64,000 nt of DNA, taken from Talaromyces rugulosus (taxonomy: Eukaryota; Ascomycota; Eurotiomycetes; Eurotiales; Trichocomaceae). This document shows positions 45,589 through 58,107 of this stretch, piece after piece; position 1 is the stretch's first letter, and each line of letters starts with the position of its first letter. The notes beneath the pieces were generated by a model. It was not told where the DNA came from, ran no database searches, and saw only the letters and a list, made by a program, of their open reading frames with translations. Location: contig NC_049561.1 in NCBI RefSeq assembly GCF_013368755.1, positions 2,108,001 to 2,172,000 of the forward strand, in the 5' to 3' direction. A program made the translations under genes and the position numbers.

Positions 45589-47451
45589 ATGGCGGCCTCA
45601 AACGAGCCCTTGGCCGACCTGGAGAGGCAGCGTCTTGAACTAGAAGGAAATGTACGCAAACTACGCCAGTCCCTGTACGACTGGCGCATCAGGGAAGCCG
45701 AATACGATGAGCTGAAAGAAGGCGTTGCCTCGTTAGAGGCAGACTGCACAAAAGATGATATGATACGATTTGGAATGGGGCTTGAAGCGACAGTCCTCGA
45801 CGAAAAGGAACTCAAAGACCTCGTTGGCAATAACCCCGCCATCTCTCGATCAAGAGACCAGGTCATTCAGCACATTTCAAGGAGGCTAGACTATGTGAAG
45901 CAGAATGTCGCATCGCTAGAAAGACGCTTGGAAACGGTGGAAACCAACTTGGATAAGATTTTGGACGTTGAGCGACCTGCGCCAAACGCCGCCGATGAAC
46001 GTTATGCTGTGTCTGAGATTTTCGAGGAGCTGGACGAGGACGGCAATGTTCTATCGAGTAAAGTCTCTAAGCCAGGAGACCAGGCGCCGGACATTATGGA
46101 GATGCTACAAAATGCTGGTGTTGAAGTTCCGCAAAACTCTGCAAAAACTGCTACGACTGTCGGGAAAGTGGACGTTAAAGACCAGCAGAATGTTGATAAT
46201 ACCGCCCAACACCAGGAGACAGTGACGACAGAACCAGAAGAGCCAGCTCCTGTTGACAAAACGGATATTTCTGTGGAAGAAGCACAAGTACCTACAACCA
46301 AAACTGTTACTAAGACAGAAGATAAAAAGACAGACGACTTGAACGACTCCGACTCGGAACCGCTTATTTCCGAAGTCGATGAACCCGCAGAGGATGCAAA
46401 ATTGCGCCGCGAAATGATCGAATACGGCTTCCACGAAGTAGGCAAAGTTGTCGCCGAGCTCGAGATGGACGAAGAAGGTAGCGACTTTTCTTATGATGAT
46501 GATTTCGACGACGATGACTTTGAAAACGAGGAAGATGAATATGGGCGTACGACAACTGCAGTTCTCAGCGAGGATTACCATAAACGAATGAAAGAGTTGG
46601 AGAAGAAGCTCAAAGATGGTGGCTTCATCAATGTTGGCCCTGCCAATACTGCTCCTGTTGAAGATTCCAAAGAGCAGATTGAACCCTCCGGAATTATGAA
46701 AACCACGTCCACCAAGGAAGATGTCGATGAGACACAGCCGGAGAAGAAGAAAACGAAGAAGAAAGTGGCATTCGCCAGTGAACTTGATATTGCCGATGAG
46801 ACAACGCCAGCAACATCCGAACGCAAAATTGAGCCCACGAAGCCGGAGGCTACCCCTCTTTCTGACTCTGTTGTTGAGAGATCTTCCTCGAAACCAACGG
46901 TGAATGAAAATGACAAGGCTCCAGATGCTGCATCTAAGAAAGCATCCAGATTCAAATCTGCTCGCACTAAGGGTCTTCCTTCACCTGGTGATTCCACCAG
47001 TCCAGGACTTGGTCTGCGACAATCGGCTGTCAAGCAACCACAGGTGCCAGAACCATCTTCCTCATTGCCACTATTCCCCGCCACTCCCAAGGAACCGAAA
47101 CCATTTTCTCAGCCAATTGTCGTAGGCGACATCTTCGCCAAACCTCCTCCATCTACGAAAAGTGAACCACAACCACCACAAGGCAAAACGCTCGCCGAAA
47201 ACCTCGTCGAACGGCCAGCAGTCCACAAGGACAACGCCCTCCCTCCAGACCCTGACGAAATTGACGATAGCATCCACCGCAAAGAAATTGCATCTGACTA
47301 TTATCGAATGCGCAATCGCAAAATACGGCAGAGTGGCGGGTTCATGAATGATGAAGAGGACGGCGACGACCGCGAACTTTATGAGCTCGATGAAAATGAC
47401 CAGCCCAAGAGGCGGGTAAGCAAGTTCAAAGCTGCAAGACTGCGGCCTTGA
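45589..47451 (+). CDS. bud27: URI/Bud27-type unconventional prefoldin
   Basis: A single-exon gene of 620 aa. The N-terminal 150 aa is an alpha-type prefoldin: two long heptad helices (LERQRLELEGNVRKLRQSLY; VIQHISRRLDYVKQNVASLE) flank a beta-hairpin segment. The rest is acidic and disordered with DEEGSDFSYDDDFDDDDF. It ends in the conserved block DDSIHRKEIASDYYRMRNRK followed by RRVSKFKAARL, as in DUF3835/Bud27 proteins. Family role: scaffolds assembly of RNA polymerases through Rpb5 and links to TOR signalling. The ATG at 45589 (MAASNEPL) is favoured over an upstream in-frame start because it directly precedes the prefoldin helix. Confidence 0.85.
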   Translation: MAASNEPLADLERQRLELEGNVRKLRQSLYDWRIREAEYDELKEGVASLEADCTKDDMIRFGMGLEATVLDEKELKDLVGNNPAISRSRDQVIQHISRRLDYVKQNVASLERRLETVETNLDKILDVERPAPNAADERYAVSEIFEELDEDGNVLSSKVSKPGDQAPDIMEMLQNAGVEVPQNSAKTATTVGKVDVKDQQNVDNTAQHQETVTTEPEEPAPVDKTDISVEEAQVPTTKTVTKTEDKKTDDLNDSDSEPLISEVDEPAEDAKLRREMIEYGFHEVGKVVAELEMDEEGSDFSYDDDFDDDDFENEEDEYGRTTTAVLSEDYHKRMKELEKKLKDGGFINVGPANTAPVEDSKEQIEPSGIMKTTSTKEDVDETQPEKKKTKKKVAFASELDIADETTPATSERKIEPTKPEATPLSDSVVERSSSKPTVNENDKAPDAASKKASRFKSARTKGLPSPGDSTSPGLGLRQSAVKQPQVPEPSSSLPLFPATPKEPKPFSQPIVVGDIFAKPPPSTKSEPQPPQGKTLAENLVERPAVHKDNALPPDPDEIDDSIHRKEIASDYYRMRNRKIRQSGGFMNDEEDGDDRELYELDENDQPKRRVSKFKAARLRP

Positions 47452-49055
47452 TTACTGACTATCATTCCTTTTCTTCGAATATAACTGGCTTGCTCTACAA
47501 TGTATTAGTAATGAGAATTTCTTCAATTTTCTACGACCTTGGCCGTATAAAAGCGGTAGTACACCATTCCAATACAACCAGGAACTTTCTTGTGCTGGCT
47601 TTCTTGTCATCTTTTTGATAAGCAAGTCCTCACAACTCTGCGATCAGACACAAGTTCTACGTCTTGATTGCTCATAGAAAGTTCCAAGATTGAATACAAG
47701 AAGGCTCTCTGACGGCGCCATAACTCTCTTCTTTTGAAGGGATCATGGAGGCGTGGTACGTTTCACCTTCTACACTCTTCTTGTAGTTTAAATCAACAGA
47801 TATTCTTTTTTGCAGATATTTCAAGTAATTCATTTTTTTCTAGCCTACATAGCTATATAGTTATGGCGAGCTGAGGCGACGATGTCAAATTCGTAGCCTG
47901 GAATAGCATCGTGCTAGTCGCACAAGGTGTTGTCCTCGTCTGGTTGGAACAAGGGCGTTAAGAGAAGCGCTTGACCATCGTGTGATCGATTTCAAAGCCA
48001 TAGGGATTATGGTCGCGTGGCCGATTTATAACTTATGCTTACCTGCCATGTCCATGATGCTATGCAAAAAGCCTTGTCTGCGGGATGCGTCGGGACCATG
48101 GACAACATTGAATCCACCCGCCTATATATGCATGCCCCTACAATATTCTGTGATCATTCACATTTAGTCACTCACTGCTCGCTCTACATGCATTATCTCG
48201 TTGGATTAGGTGTCCTCTGTTTCTACGCCTTGACCGATTACCCGCCACGTTTCTTCCACCAATTGTTACATCAATCTGAAGATACGTGACAACTATGTCC
48301 AAGAAACCCATATTGTATCGAAGGAGGACAATTCTCGCCATAGGAGTGATAAAATTTTTGTCACTAGTGTCTCTATACTACATACATAAACCAGATGACC
48401 TATATCCTCCGACTTATGTTCGTGCTCGCCCTTTGCTACTTAGTCTTAGTTCAAACAATAAGGACTGACAAACTAACCGAAGGCTTTTTTGGTTAGTAGT
48501 TAACATGCTGAGAGAAGATACCGCGAATATGGCTGATTTGGCCTAGCAAGTGATTTTAATATCAATTGATAGCTAGGGAAAATGTTTCTGCATTCGTGCA
48601 CTTTTCACGAAACACTTTACTTTTTAACCCCATGTCGACATTATGTCGGTCAGCATTCACTGAAATGATATCGAGAGGAATCAAGGTAGACCGCCAAAAG
48701 AATACGAATCATAAGAATATCCATGAAATTCGCATCACTATGCCCCTCGAGGTGAATGAGGGCTCGTTGTATCACGTGATGATCACTATACACGCGATGT
48801 TGAACTGTTGAGCTTTTTACCACATGACTAAAAATTATCAGTAAGGGGTTCTTAGTTACATTTTGTATAACTATAGGCTGACAATTTTTGTCAGCCTGTC
48901 TAGTAGTACTCGGGTGGAGCGGCATATACTCGGCCAGCATAAAGGAGCGAATTTCTGCGATCCTTCAACTTTCGTCTGAGGGGGTATAAATTCGACTAAA
49001 TCCGAGGAAACAGTTCTGTACAGTATTTCATCCCCATTTTCTTTTATCATTCAAG
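47452..49055. other. Long intergenic 1.6 kb with possible gene fragments
   Basis: No intact gene. One short frame near 48035 reads CHVHDAMQKALSAG, which vaguely recalls the mid-part of amidohydrolases and may be a fragment related to the broken gene downstream; low confidence. The rest is AT-rich. This marks the left border of the diterpenoid accessory region. Confidence 0.4.
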
Positions 49056-49618
49056 ATGCCAAGAACAGTTATACACTCTGCTGCTCTTTTCGATGGGGTT
49101 ACCGTTCATCATTGGTCGACAATAACGATCAACAGCACTTCACTTCCGGGTTGATAGAATCTGTTATCTTGGACCCGTCAGATACGAAGCCAAACCGTGA
49201 CGACGACGATATCGTTATCGATGGCTCGGGCTGTACGCTGATGCCGGGGCTGATTGATGCCCACATACATGCACATGATATGTGTCTTCCGGCCGGCTTC
49301 AATGCCGATGATATACTCAAGCAAGCCTTGCGTTGCGACGTCACCACCGTGTGTTATATGCATACTGAGCCCTGCTTATGGATGGAGTTGGAGCAATACG
49401 TACGTAGATGTGGCATGTCACCTGTTGAAGCACTGCGCACAGCAACTGAGGTCAGTGCCAGAAGACTTGGATTCACAGACCGAGGTATAATCAATGTGGG
49501 AAAAAGGGCCGACCTTATTTTGGTCAAAGGAGAGCCTTTTCAGAAATTACAGTGTCTCTGGGAGGGTGAGGGTATACTGGCTATTTGGAAGCAAGGTCTG
49601 GAAGCTCGTGTACCCTAA
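49056..49618 (+). pseudogene. Broken amidohydrolase (imidazolonepropionase-like) gene
   Basis: Starts with MPRTVIHSAALFDGVTVHH (49056 onward), then shifts frame near 49112 and continues as a second open frame to 49618. The N-terminal metal site DAHIHAHD is followed within about 55 residues by the C-terminal block SPVEALRTATEVSARRLGF and GKRADLILVKG, which in intact members lies some 200 residues later. The middle of the TIM barrel, with the metal-bridging lysine, two further histidines and the catalytic aspartate, is missing. A 1-nt-type frameshift plus internal deletion make it non-functional as a metallohydrolase. A TATA-like GTATAAAT sits about 70 bp upstream. Confidence 0.72.
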
Positions 49619-50297
49619 GCATTAGTGAAGTATTGTCATTAAGTAACAAGAAACCACAGTCAGTGAATTGAAGAAGTCGCCTTATGAGGTAGACAGGCAT
49701 TAACAGCTAGTATCGGGCAGTATCTAAAATGAATACAAGGGAGTGAATGTCCGAGCAGCAAAGATATGAGAATAGTTTGCTTATTAGGTGGACCTCGACG
49801 CTTGACGGATATTGGAAAACCCGATAGTTCCATGGCCTTCATTCTCACATCTGGGGAACATATTGTGCTGAAATTAAGTATAATGTAGGTGGCGTCGCTC
49901 TCAGGCCCGGCACACAAAAAGGTTTTATTCTAAAATCTCTAGTATACTATTTAGCATTTTTATAATTAACTAATGGATTTTAAAAATGTCCTTTTAGAAT
50001 CATCAATCATGAAGAATTGAGGTGAAGTTAGTATGTAGCATTTCATCTTTGTAAAGTCAACTCATGGTTCAAGAGACAGTGCTGTTACGAGAATCGACAA
50101 ACCGTAGTCAATAATCAGGATTTATGCCAATGATGATGATACATATGCATACCAATGTTAGGGTAAGTCAACCAATAACTCTGTATATCTCAATTCTGTT
50201 TTAACCTTGTTCGTACTATTTTCTAGTCTGACATTGACAACAGTGTCTATGAATTCCTTGCATTTTGGTTGATAGACATGAGCTTGACTATAAAATG
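49619..50297. other. Intergenic 679 bp
   Basis: AT-rich, no gene supported. 3' side of the GMC oxidoreductase on the right. Confidence 0.45.
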
Positions 50298-52198
50298 CTA
50301 AGTGCTAACTAGATCATGCTTGATCAGATCCACGGCCCGTTCTGCGATCGCATAGACAGAGCTCTGTGTATTTCCTCTCGTGGCAATCGGGATGACACTG
50401 GCGTCAACGACTCGCAGATTTGTCGTTCCCCATACTCGGAATCGAGAATCAACTACTCCTCCTTTCTCTCGCGGCATCATGGCACATGTGCTTGTCGGGT
50501 GCCAGGTACTCTTCGCAGCTGATTTCACATAATCTTTCACCTCCTCAAGGGGCGCCTTACGCAAATCATCTGGGACTCCAGGACTGCGTTTCCCACCAGG
50601 CTTCAAAATGGAAGCCAACGGTGGAGAGGCAACGATAGATTCAATATAACGCGTGTGACGGGCCAGCAACTCAACATCAAGAGGGTGTGTCAGGTAACGC
50701 GGGTCAATGGCGGGAGAATCGGCGACATCACTGGAAGTAATATGGCTGCTGCCACGCGACAGTGGATGCAATAGACTCACTGCAACAGTGATGTAGTTCT
50801 CGGGGAATTTGGTACGCAGAACTTCATCTCCAGCACCAGAGCCCTTGAAATCAGATTGTGCGGGATATGTAAAATAACCACCAGTGGCCTCATGAGGGTT
50901 GGATAGGAGGGTGCGGACAAAGGAACCAAGGTCAGATGAAAATGAATCTTCAGAAGACTCGGGAATCAAGTTCAGAACCTGCAAGAGCTCACTTTTGCCT
51001 GTTGCGGGATTAGAAAAGTCGGGGATGGGAAGCAAAGCAGAAGAATAATTCCCGCCAACCGTGAAGGGGCCGAAACGATTGGTTTTATATTCCTCCATTG
51101 CGGCACCCAATGCCGCAGGAACACGTCGCATGAGGTCATCTTTGGTGTTGATCGAATCTTGCACTTCGAAACTGAGTCCGGCAAGAACATGATCCTGCAA
51201 GTTTTCACCAACATTAGGATTGTCGATTAGTACCTCTATTTCATGTTTCTCCAGGATAGCATGAGATCCGATGCCTGAAAGCTCCAAGATCTTAGGGGAG
51301 TTGAATGCACCCGCAGAAATAATCACAGTCTGACGAGCGGTAACAGTGTGTGAAATGCCATTGTTTCGGTACTGGCATCCCGTTGCTACGATGTCTTCAT
51401 CAGGATCGGTGTGTCGAAAGAGGATCTTCTCAACCAATGCTCCGGTTATTATTCGCAAATTGGATCGGTCTTTGATGGGCTCATAGTAGGCAGTCTGTGA
51501 ATAACTCCGAGTCTTTTCAACGGGCTCGATGGTCGCAGCATTAATATAGCCTCCAAATGCATTTCCGGAGAAAGGGTCACCAGACATGGGGAAGCCTAGA
51601 CTTCGCAGAGATTCAATCCATGCGTTAGCTACCGGATCTTTGATAGCATCCGGGTAGGATGCATGTAGTGGACCCTCGAATCCGCTCGTTTGTCTATCGA
51701 CATATTCCAGCCCCAATTGTTTTTGCTGCTCCTCCGATGGTAGCGTGAGCGTGTACGTCTTTTTATAGTAGGGTTCTAGGGTTTTCCAATTCCAGTCGGG
51801 ATTGCCTAGCTTCCCCCAGGCATCAACATTCACTTGCGAGTTGGCAATGAATGCCATACCATTGATGGCACTGGAACCGCCGATGAGTCGTCCTTGGGGG
51901 AGGGGGAGTTGCTTCCCATTCAAAGCTTCCTTCGGCGAGACACAACATTAGCTCATTCTATTAGATGTCTGTATGGTCTTACTTGAGGCAACGTCACAAA
52001 GCCCCAGTCAGATTCCGTGCCAACAAGACCAGGCCACAATGCAGGCGTCTTCACTCGAGGATCATCTTTCTGATCCAAGCCAGCTTCGAGCACTAGGACG
52101 TTAATGTTGGCATCCTCAGAGAGACGCGCAGCCAGTACAAGGCCCGCCGTTCCACCGCCGATGACAATAACATCTGCTTCCACGGGTGACGACATCAT
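50298..52198 (-). CDS. GMC-family FAD oxidoreductase
   Basis: A glucose-methanol-choline oxidoreductase of 615 aa. Exon 1 is 51983-52198 and exon 2 is 50298-51929. The FAD-binding Rossmann motif VIVIGGGTAGLVLAARL lies at aa 9-25, followed by the acidic end of beta-2 (LVLEAG). GMC signature 1 appears around GRLIGGSSAINGM and signature 2 around SAGAFNSPKILELSGIG. The C-terminal catalytic His region is STWHPTSTCAM and the usual Asn/His partner region is GNTQSSVYAIAER. No secretion signal is visible, so an intracellular tailoring role is likely. Placed beside the diterpene cyclase, it probably oxidises an alcohol on the scaffold; this is inferred from context. The start MMSSPVEAD is the first ATG; the frame upstream has only a GTG. 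Confidence 0.93.
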
Positions 52199-52712
52199 AA
52201 ACTCCTGGAGAAGGAAAGGTTTCACGGGGCTGGGGGTAGAAGGGAGAGCTGTAACAATGATAAGAGTGTTACGCAGGGAATCGAGAGACTCGGTGAACTA
52301 GAAGAAGACTTGCCCCTTAGTTCTTTGTCTCTTAGCTAGTTCTTTGCCTTTCCTATCTGTATTTAAAGATGAGGTGGGGCGGTATTTTAATATACGATAT
52401 TTTACCATGGTATTTGTATTACCTAGCGCGACGCATGGTCCACAGCGGGGGACGTCGGATGCGCGGGTATTAATTAGTTACTTCTTACCATCTGACCTAA
52501 GAAGTAGGGGCATAATCTATTCGTTCTCGGGGAGTAAACAGGTTCTTGCATACAGCATCATGCAACTCAATGCACATCTTCATAGTGCCCGAAATCAAAA
52601 CCCATGAGTCATGGCCCTGCCTCCCTTGTCATTTATCGCACACGTCATCTGGTGAATATGGTTGCCTGTGTGATGCAGTAAAACGCCGCTAAAGCTGCAT
52701 GTGCGTTTTATT
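52199..52712. other. Intergenic 514 bp
   Basis: GMC promoter side on the left and diterpene cyclase 3' end on the right. No gene supported. Confidence 0.45.
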
Positions 52713-55700
52713 TTATTTCTTATCCTGCTTACTTGGGGTCCGTGGCGTGTGGTCTTTGAGAATGTACATCTGCCCATACATATCGACTGCGGTGCTAAAC
52801 ATCTCGAGAGCCGTGGCCACACGCCGACAAACGAGGCCATCAAGGGCCTCATGAAGAATTGTGTCGATCCTTCTTTTTTCGTGTTGAACGATACTAAGAA
52901 GCTCCTCTTTATGCGTTGTTAGTACTGGGTCTTTATCTGTCTTTTCCTTGCCGCTGTATTCCCTGATCACCCGACTTTCATGGGTGGGATCAACACTTCC
53001 AGGAGAGGTGAAGAAATCAACACTGTTCAAATTGCCTTCAGCATGATCACGTTCTATGGACCCGTAGTCGTTGCTGAGTCGTGAGAATGCCGCTATGTGT
53101 TGGGATAGCTGCTCTGCAAAGTATTTAGCTCGAATAGACGGAAGGGCCTCGGTTCCGGAAGCAGTCAGGCAAAGTAAGAAGAAAAAGGCCATAGGTCCAC
53201 CGGTGTGATGACCAGAAGTGGTTTGGATCCAAGAGTATAGAGAACCATAGTGGTTGTCGCATGGCGAGGATATTCCGGTGCAAAGTTTACTTGATGGGCC
53301 CGTATCCTGTGGATTGGCAAGTCTCTTCTCATGCTTCTGACTTTGGAGATGACAGTTATCTTCAACCTGATCCAGGTGGGTGAGCAAAAGAAGGCGCAAA
53401 TGCAATAGCAGCAATCTCTTGTCATATTCTGCCGCCGATCGGACTTTTGGGTGCTCCCAAACATATTGAACGAACTGGTAAAAGATTTTATCCAGTTTTG
53501 CTATGTCTGGTGCAGGCAAATGACCATATTGTGTGATATAGTCAAATTCATCGTTGACTGCCATCCTAACGGCTCGTCGTTGAATAACGTTCTGTGATGC
53601 AATGTCGTGTTCCACGTGTGAATCTAGTGTGTAAAGAAACGAAGATATGGCCATCATGTCTTCTAGTATATCAGCCCCGATGTCCGCGTTGACAATGCGA
53701 GCCGAGATAGTCCAGGTAAAAGGCACGAAATCCAACTGTTTCCCGATTGTTTCTAGATTCCCAAAGACTTGCATGTGTTTTTGTTTCAGTTTGGAACGGA
53801 AAGAATTGGCTTCCATGAGGGTGGCCTGTATCAACCACTGGGGTGTATTCTGCAAGAGGGGAACTGCGCTATAGGATTTACCACTGAGGCGCAGCTTAGC
53901 AGTCGCCGAAAGGTCCGTTGGTCCGATGTTGCAGACATTGTTTGAGGGCGACGAAGCTTCACTCCTGAAGTTTTTAGGCGATGAACACCATAGCGCGGCG
54001 TAAGTGTAGGCATTTGACAGCACTTTAGAGCCGTATGTAACCTTTTCTACCCAAAGATAGTCCGGGGTGTTAAGGCCATTCTCATCATCAAAAAATGCCA
54101 ACAGAAACGATCTTCCGCGTTGCAAGGCAAGTTCTACTTGTTGCTGCCAGGCTTTTCCAAAATCCTTGACGGCATTGATAGTAAGAAGGGCATATGCAGT
54201 GGTTTCTCTCGATCCACCCCATGCTCCGTCTGACTGCTGTCCCTGAAGGGTATTGATCAATATTTGTAACAAAACCAGGGGGACATCGTTCTCGAAGAGT
54301 TCACGATCGTGAACTAGTAGCACATCTTTATTATCGCTAAAGACTGACAAGACTTGGGATAGAGCTTGTGCCAATAACATGATAGTATAGAAGGGGGAGA
54401 TATTCTTAGATAGAATTCATATCAGTATAAAGTCAATTTAAAGATAAAGGTCACATCTCACATACCCATTTATCCTGAAGCGCTGGTGAGTTGTACCATT
54501 GACAGCAGAGGAAGCGAGTCACTTGAACGATTGTAGAGCTATGTGACCTTATATCATTGTCGTTTGATAAAAGTGCAGCCAGTACGTTGCAGTTGGAGCT
54601 TATACTAGCATTTCTCTCTTTGGGGTAAGTCTTAAAGTAACCCCTCGTGTCCCAGAACTCATTCACTAAGGCGGTAGCGGATATTTTGACTCCGAGGAGA
54701 TTCAGACAAACGATCGCTTTCGCAGTGTCATCGGCGTCAGGTTGAATCTGTGGAGCTGTATTATGTGAATTAATACGCTGGTTCCATTTACTTGATACAT
54801 TGAAGATTATTCACTCACCAAAGCCGACTAAACCATGCCGCTTGTGGAATTCGTCCTCAATGATGGTCCGAAATACGTCCAACTTGTCTTTCCCAATGCT
54901 CTCTTCCGTAAATCCACCAACAAATAGGGTTGTCAAGGCCTTTCGTGGTTAAGTGAGTCTAAGATTCAAAAAGAGATTGGGGGAGAGATAAATAGAACCA
55001 ATTAAGACAATGCAACTCACCCAATTATATTCAAAGAGCGTAGTTGGAAATGCACTAGGAACACTACCATTACCTTTTCCGTACGACTTTGAAACGACAT
55101 TCCGAAGATACATTTCTGCTTCATCATCCCATATGGAGGCACGGGTTAAATAGGCTGATGTAGCTGCGGGCGATGCCATAATGCTGCCCCGTACTTTGCG
55201 AAAGGCAAGTTTATCATAATTGACCCAACCTTCCAAACCTTCAAGTGAATGAAGGATAGAATGGGCTTTTCCATTCTCATCCTCGATCTGACGGAAGTCG
55301 ATCATCGACAGTTTTTTTGCTCGGATGTCAGATAGTTCATGTTGGCCATTAAATTGAAAGAGCAGGTTATATTGCTTGAGCGATTCCAGTAAGGCTGGAA
55401 CCAGAATTTCATATCCGACATGCAGAGTTGACGATACCTCCCATTTCAATAGCATGTCTTGGAGAGCCACTTTGGCGGACGAAATTCGTTGGTCGAGGTT
55501 GTACCCTGTTGTTTCGATCTGGTAGGGTGCTTCGCGATGCTGGCACAACGCAAACAACGCTGCGGCAGTGTTGAGGATGCCATCAATTGGAGATGCATAG
55601 GCTTGCCATCCCCCTGAGTCTTGTTGTTGGTCCAGAATAAATTGAAAACTATCTGGAAAAAGCCAGATATTGGCACCTTCTTCGGACTTCTTTACCATTG

Positions 55701-55815
55701 ACAGCCATGCTGTATCGTAGACGGAGCACGTCATAAATCCACAACCATAGTGCGGGTCATAGCCATCGACGAGATTTTCGATGAACTGACATACTCGAGA
55801 ACTAAGGTTATCCAT
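52713..55815 (-). CDS. Bifunctional-type diterpene cyclase (CPS/KS family)
   Basis: 965 aa in four exons: 55021-55815, 54819-54939, 54466-54755 and 52713-54404. Fungal CPS/KS enzymes first protonate GGPP to a copalyl-type diphosphate (class II site), then ionise it to a hydrocarbon (class I site). The class II acid DxDD is intact: PDADDTAKA at aa 312-315, with VYDTAWLSMV and QQQDSGGWQ upstream as in the family. The class I alpha domain is present (DFVPFTWTISARI, EDMMAISSFLY). The usual DExxE at aa 663-667 reads DSHVE, so the second acid is Ser. The second metal motif NDYGSIERDHAEGN (about aa 847) looks intact. The class I step may be altered or lost. MDNLSSRVCQF is the first ATG. It is the core enzyme of the neighbouring cluster. 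Confidence 0.94.
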
Positions 55816-56544
55816 AAGCAGATACAATTTCCTTGTTGTGATGAAGAATTGGTGGAGCAACAACAGAAAGGCAAACAATGATCTTAGGCTCCCAGCAGCG
55901 AGATAAATTTTAGTGCCGAAGTCCAAGGGTTTCTAGTTATCTGCCGATGCTGCTTACCCCCCTCACCCCCTTTTCTTTTCCTTTTTTTTAGGGTCCTGTG
56001 TGGAGATGGAATCCCATCTCCCCTGCTCAGCCGCAGTGGGCGGGAAACCCTGTAGCGCTCCGATGCTACCTGGTATATATGTGTAACTGGTTCTAACTGG
56101 TAGACACGTGTAACTGATTATGTCCGTCGTATAAGGACCAATGAAAGTCATAGGAAAGGCTCCGGCTCGAACCGAAACTTGCTTAGGAGCTTTGACAAAT
56201 AAGTAATGCCTGAAAAAAAGCAATTTGTAATGTTGTCACATAAATTACGCCCTGTATAGTTTTGGTATTCAATATCATGACCACATATGTAGCTAATATA
56301 GATGTAGGAATTTCTTCCGCTACTTATCTCTATTTAGCAGTAGTTTTGATCATCATTCCTAAAGCTACTCTCATAGAATGTGGGAAAGATTTTATGAATG
56401 TTCCTAGCTAGAGACTACAAAATATTGTCCATATCACCTCTGTCATGATAGACTTCACTAACGGACAATCATCCTTGATCCTTATCTTTAGGATAGATTG
56501 TTTGTCCCCGGCGCGGGACAGGGCAAACATCTCGGAAGAGAGGG
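55816..56544. other. Intergenic 729 bp
   Basis: Contains the promoter of the diterpene cyclase (reading leftward) and the 3' end of the rhodopsin-domain gene. A TATATA-like element is at about 56083-56092 on the minus strand. No gene supported. Confidence 0.45.
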
Positions 56545-58107
56545 TCAATGGCCCTTTCCAGCCAAATGATCCTCTGAAGCATCAATGGTTTCTGAGTGTT
56601 TCCATCCTTGCTGTACAGTCCTCGTTGGCCAGGTCTCGTTGTGGCCCCTCTCCACGTCAGCGATTGGCAATGGGTCATCAGCCTCGCCTGTTTGTATAGT
56701 GACTAGCTGGATGTTATCAGAGCTGTTGTTGACAACATTTCGACGATTTCTACCGGTGGAAAAATGTGATCGACTCGACTTGTTTGATGATGCTGTAGAT
56801 GAAGGGGTAGATCGGACCAAGAATGTGCGTAATGATCTCATACTAGTCAACCACCACGATTTCTTCATGTTGTTTCGAAACAGAGCTGCCATAACCGGTA
56901 GACAGGTACAGATTATACCAATGTCAACTTCGACAGTGCTGTTGATGCCTGTTAGTCGCAACGCTAATACTCTTTCTAACCAAATCAGACGTTCGACACA
57001 CGTACTTGACGATATAAATACTCAGCAGTGAATACGTGTTGTCCTTTATGTCGAACTGAAAACGATAAATGCAGCCCAGGAAGCTCATAACGACGCCTCT
57101 AGAATAGTACAAGAATCAATTAGTACAAAGCTTGGAAACTCTGGTAGAGGAAATATCCTTACAGAAGACCAGTCAGGAAGACGGTAGCGACTCTCCATTT
57201 TCGAGCCGTATCCAGATGCAACTGCGTGACAGCTACCAGCGGGAGGCAAATGATATAAACATCGCTGACTACACCGATCACTGCAACGCTGTAAGTCAAA
57301 AGTGTGAGCTTGTGGTTATCCTTCACAAAAATAAAGAGGAAGAAAACAATCGTATAATAGATGCTGCAAAACACAATTCCTGCCCAGATTCCAATGTTGA
57401 CACCTTGATTCAATGAGAACAATCGTAGGTACAGTAACAAGAGAGTCAACTTGGTAAAGTAGATGGCAGGTGCAGTTAAGATCGCGGACGGCTCTGCATA
57501 CTGAATTAAAGATTAGAATGAAAACATATCAGTTAGCCAGCTCTATATTACTAGAGAAGAATTTTGTGATTGAAAGAAGGGGTCGTTAAATTCTCACTTT
57601 GTAGAATTCAAGTGCTTTGGCCAACGTCAAATCCCAGGCATGGGTTCCTAATCCTAGGGTTCCCTCTGTGGAGATCGAGTCATTACATGGATATTCATAG
57701 GTCAGTTTGTTACAATACGAACCCTGAATGACCAAGCCAGTGTAAGCGGCCTGGGAAAGCTGTCGAGAGCGCAAAAGAATGAGCACGCAAGTTAGTTTAG
57801 GCAAGAATATATTCTACTGTACCAATGCTAGAACCGCTGTAACTGCAAGGTTATTAATATTATTGTTAGCATTTTCATTGTTGTTCGAGACAGCAATCGG
57901 AGCCTTACGGTCGTCCCACCATAGCGCCCGTGTAATTCTTGATCGAACATAGAGGCGCAATATGACGAAAAATGTCATTAGAGCGGTAGATATGCTCGCG
58001 ACGATATAGTAAATAAACGCCTTGCTGGGCGGATTATCGAAGTTAGGCTTCACTCCAGTCGGAGGCGTGACCGATGGGACTTTTGTAGGATCCAGTCCAC
58101 TCGCCAT
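56545..58107 (-). CDS. Rhodopsin-domain (PTH11-like) seven-transmembrane protein
   Basis: 401 aa in six exons: 57909-58107, 57823-57842, 57598-57759, 57163-57500, 57006-57098 and 56545-56938. The second exon is only 20 nt. The fungal rhodopsin-domain pattern is clear: a first helix (AFIYYIVASISTALMTFFVI), the conserved WWDD before helix 2, the LTLLLLYLRLF segment, CSIYYTIVFFLFIF, and a late EVDIGIICTCLPVMAAL helix. The cytoplasmic tail is Ser/Asn rich. These proteins are common and often unassigned membrane receptors or cluster accessories in fungi. A sensing or export-related role in the diterpenoid cluster is inferred from location only. Confidence 0.87.

Noticed and set aside
48035..48289. 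ORF reading CHVHDAMQKALSAG as a separate amidohydrolase gene
   Set aside because: Only one short block is suggestive, the rest is low-complexity and unspliced; at most a fragment, so it was not listed as a gene.
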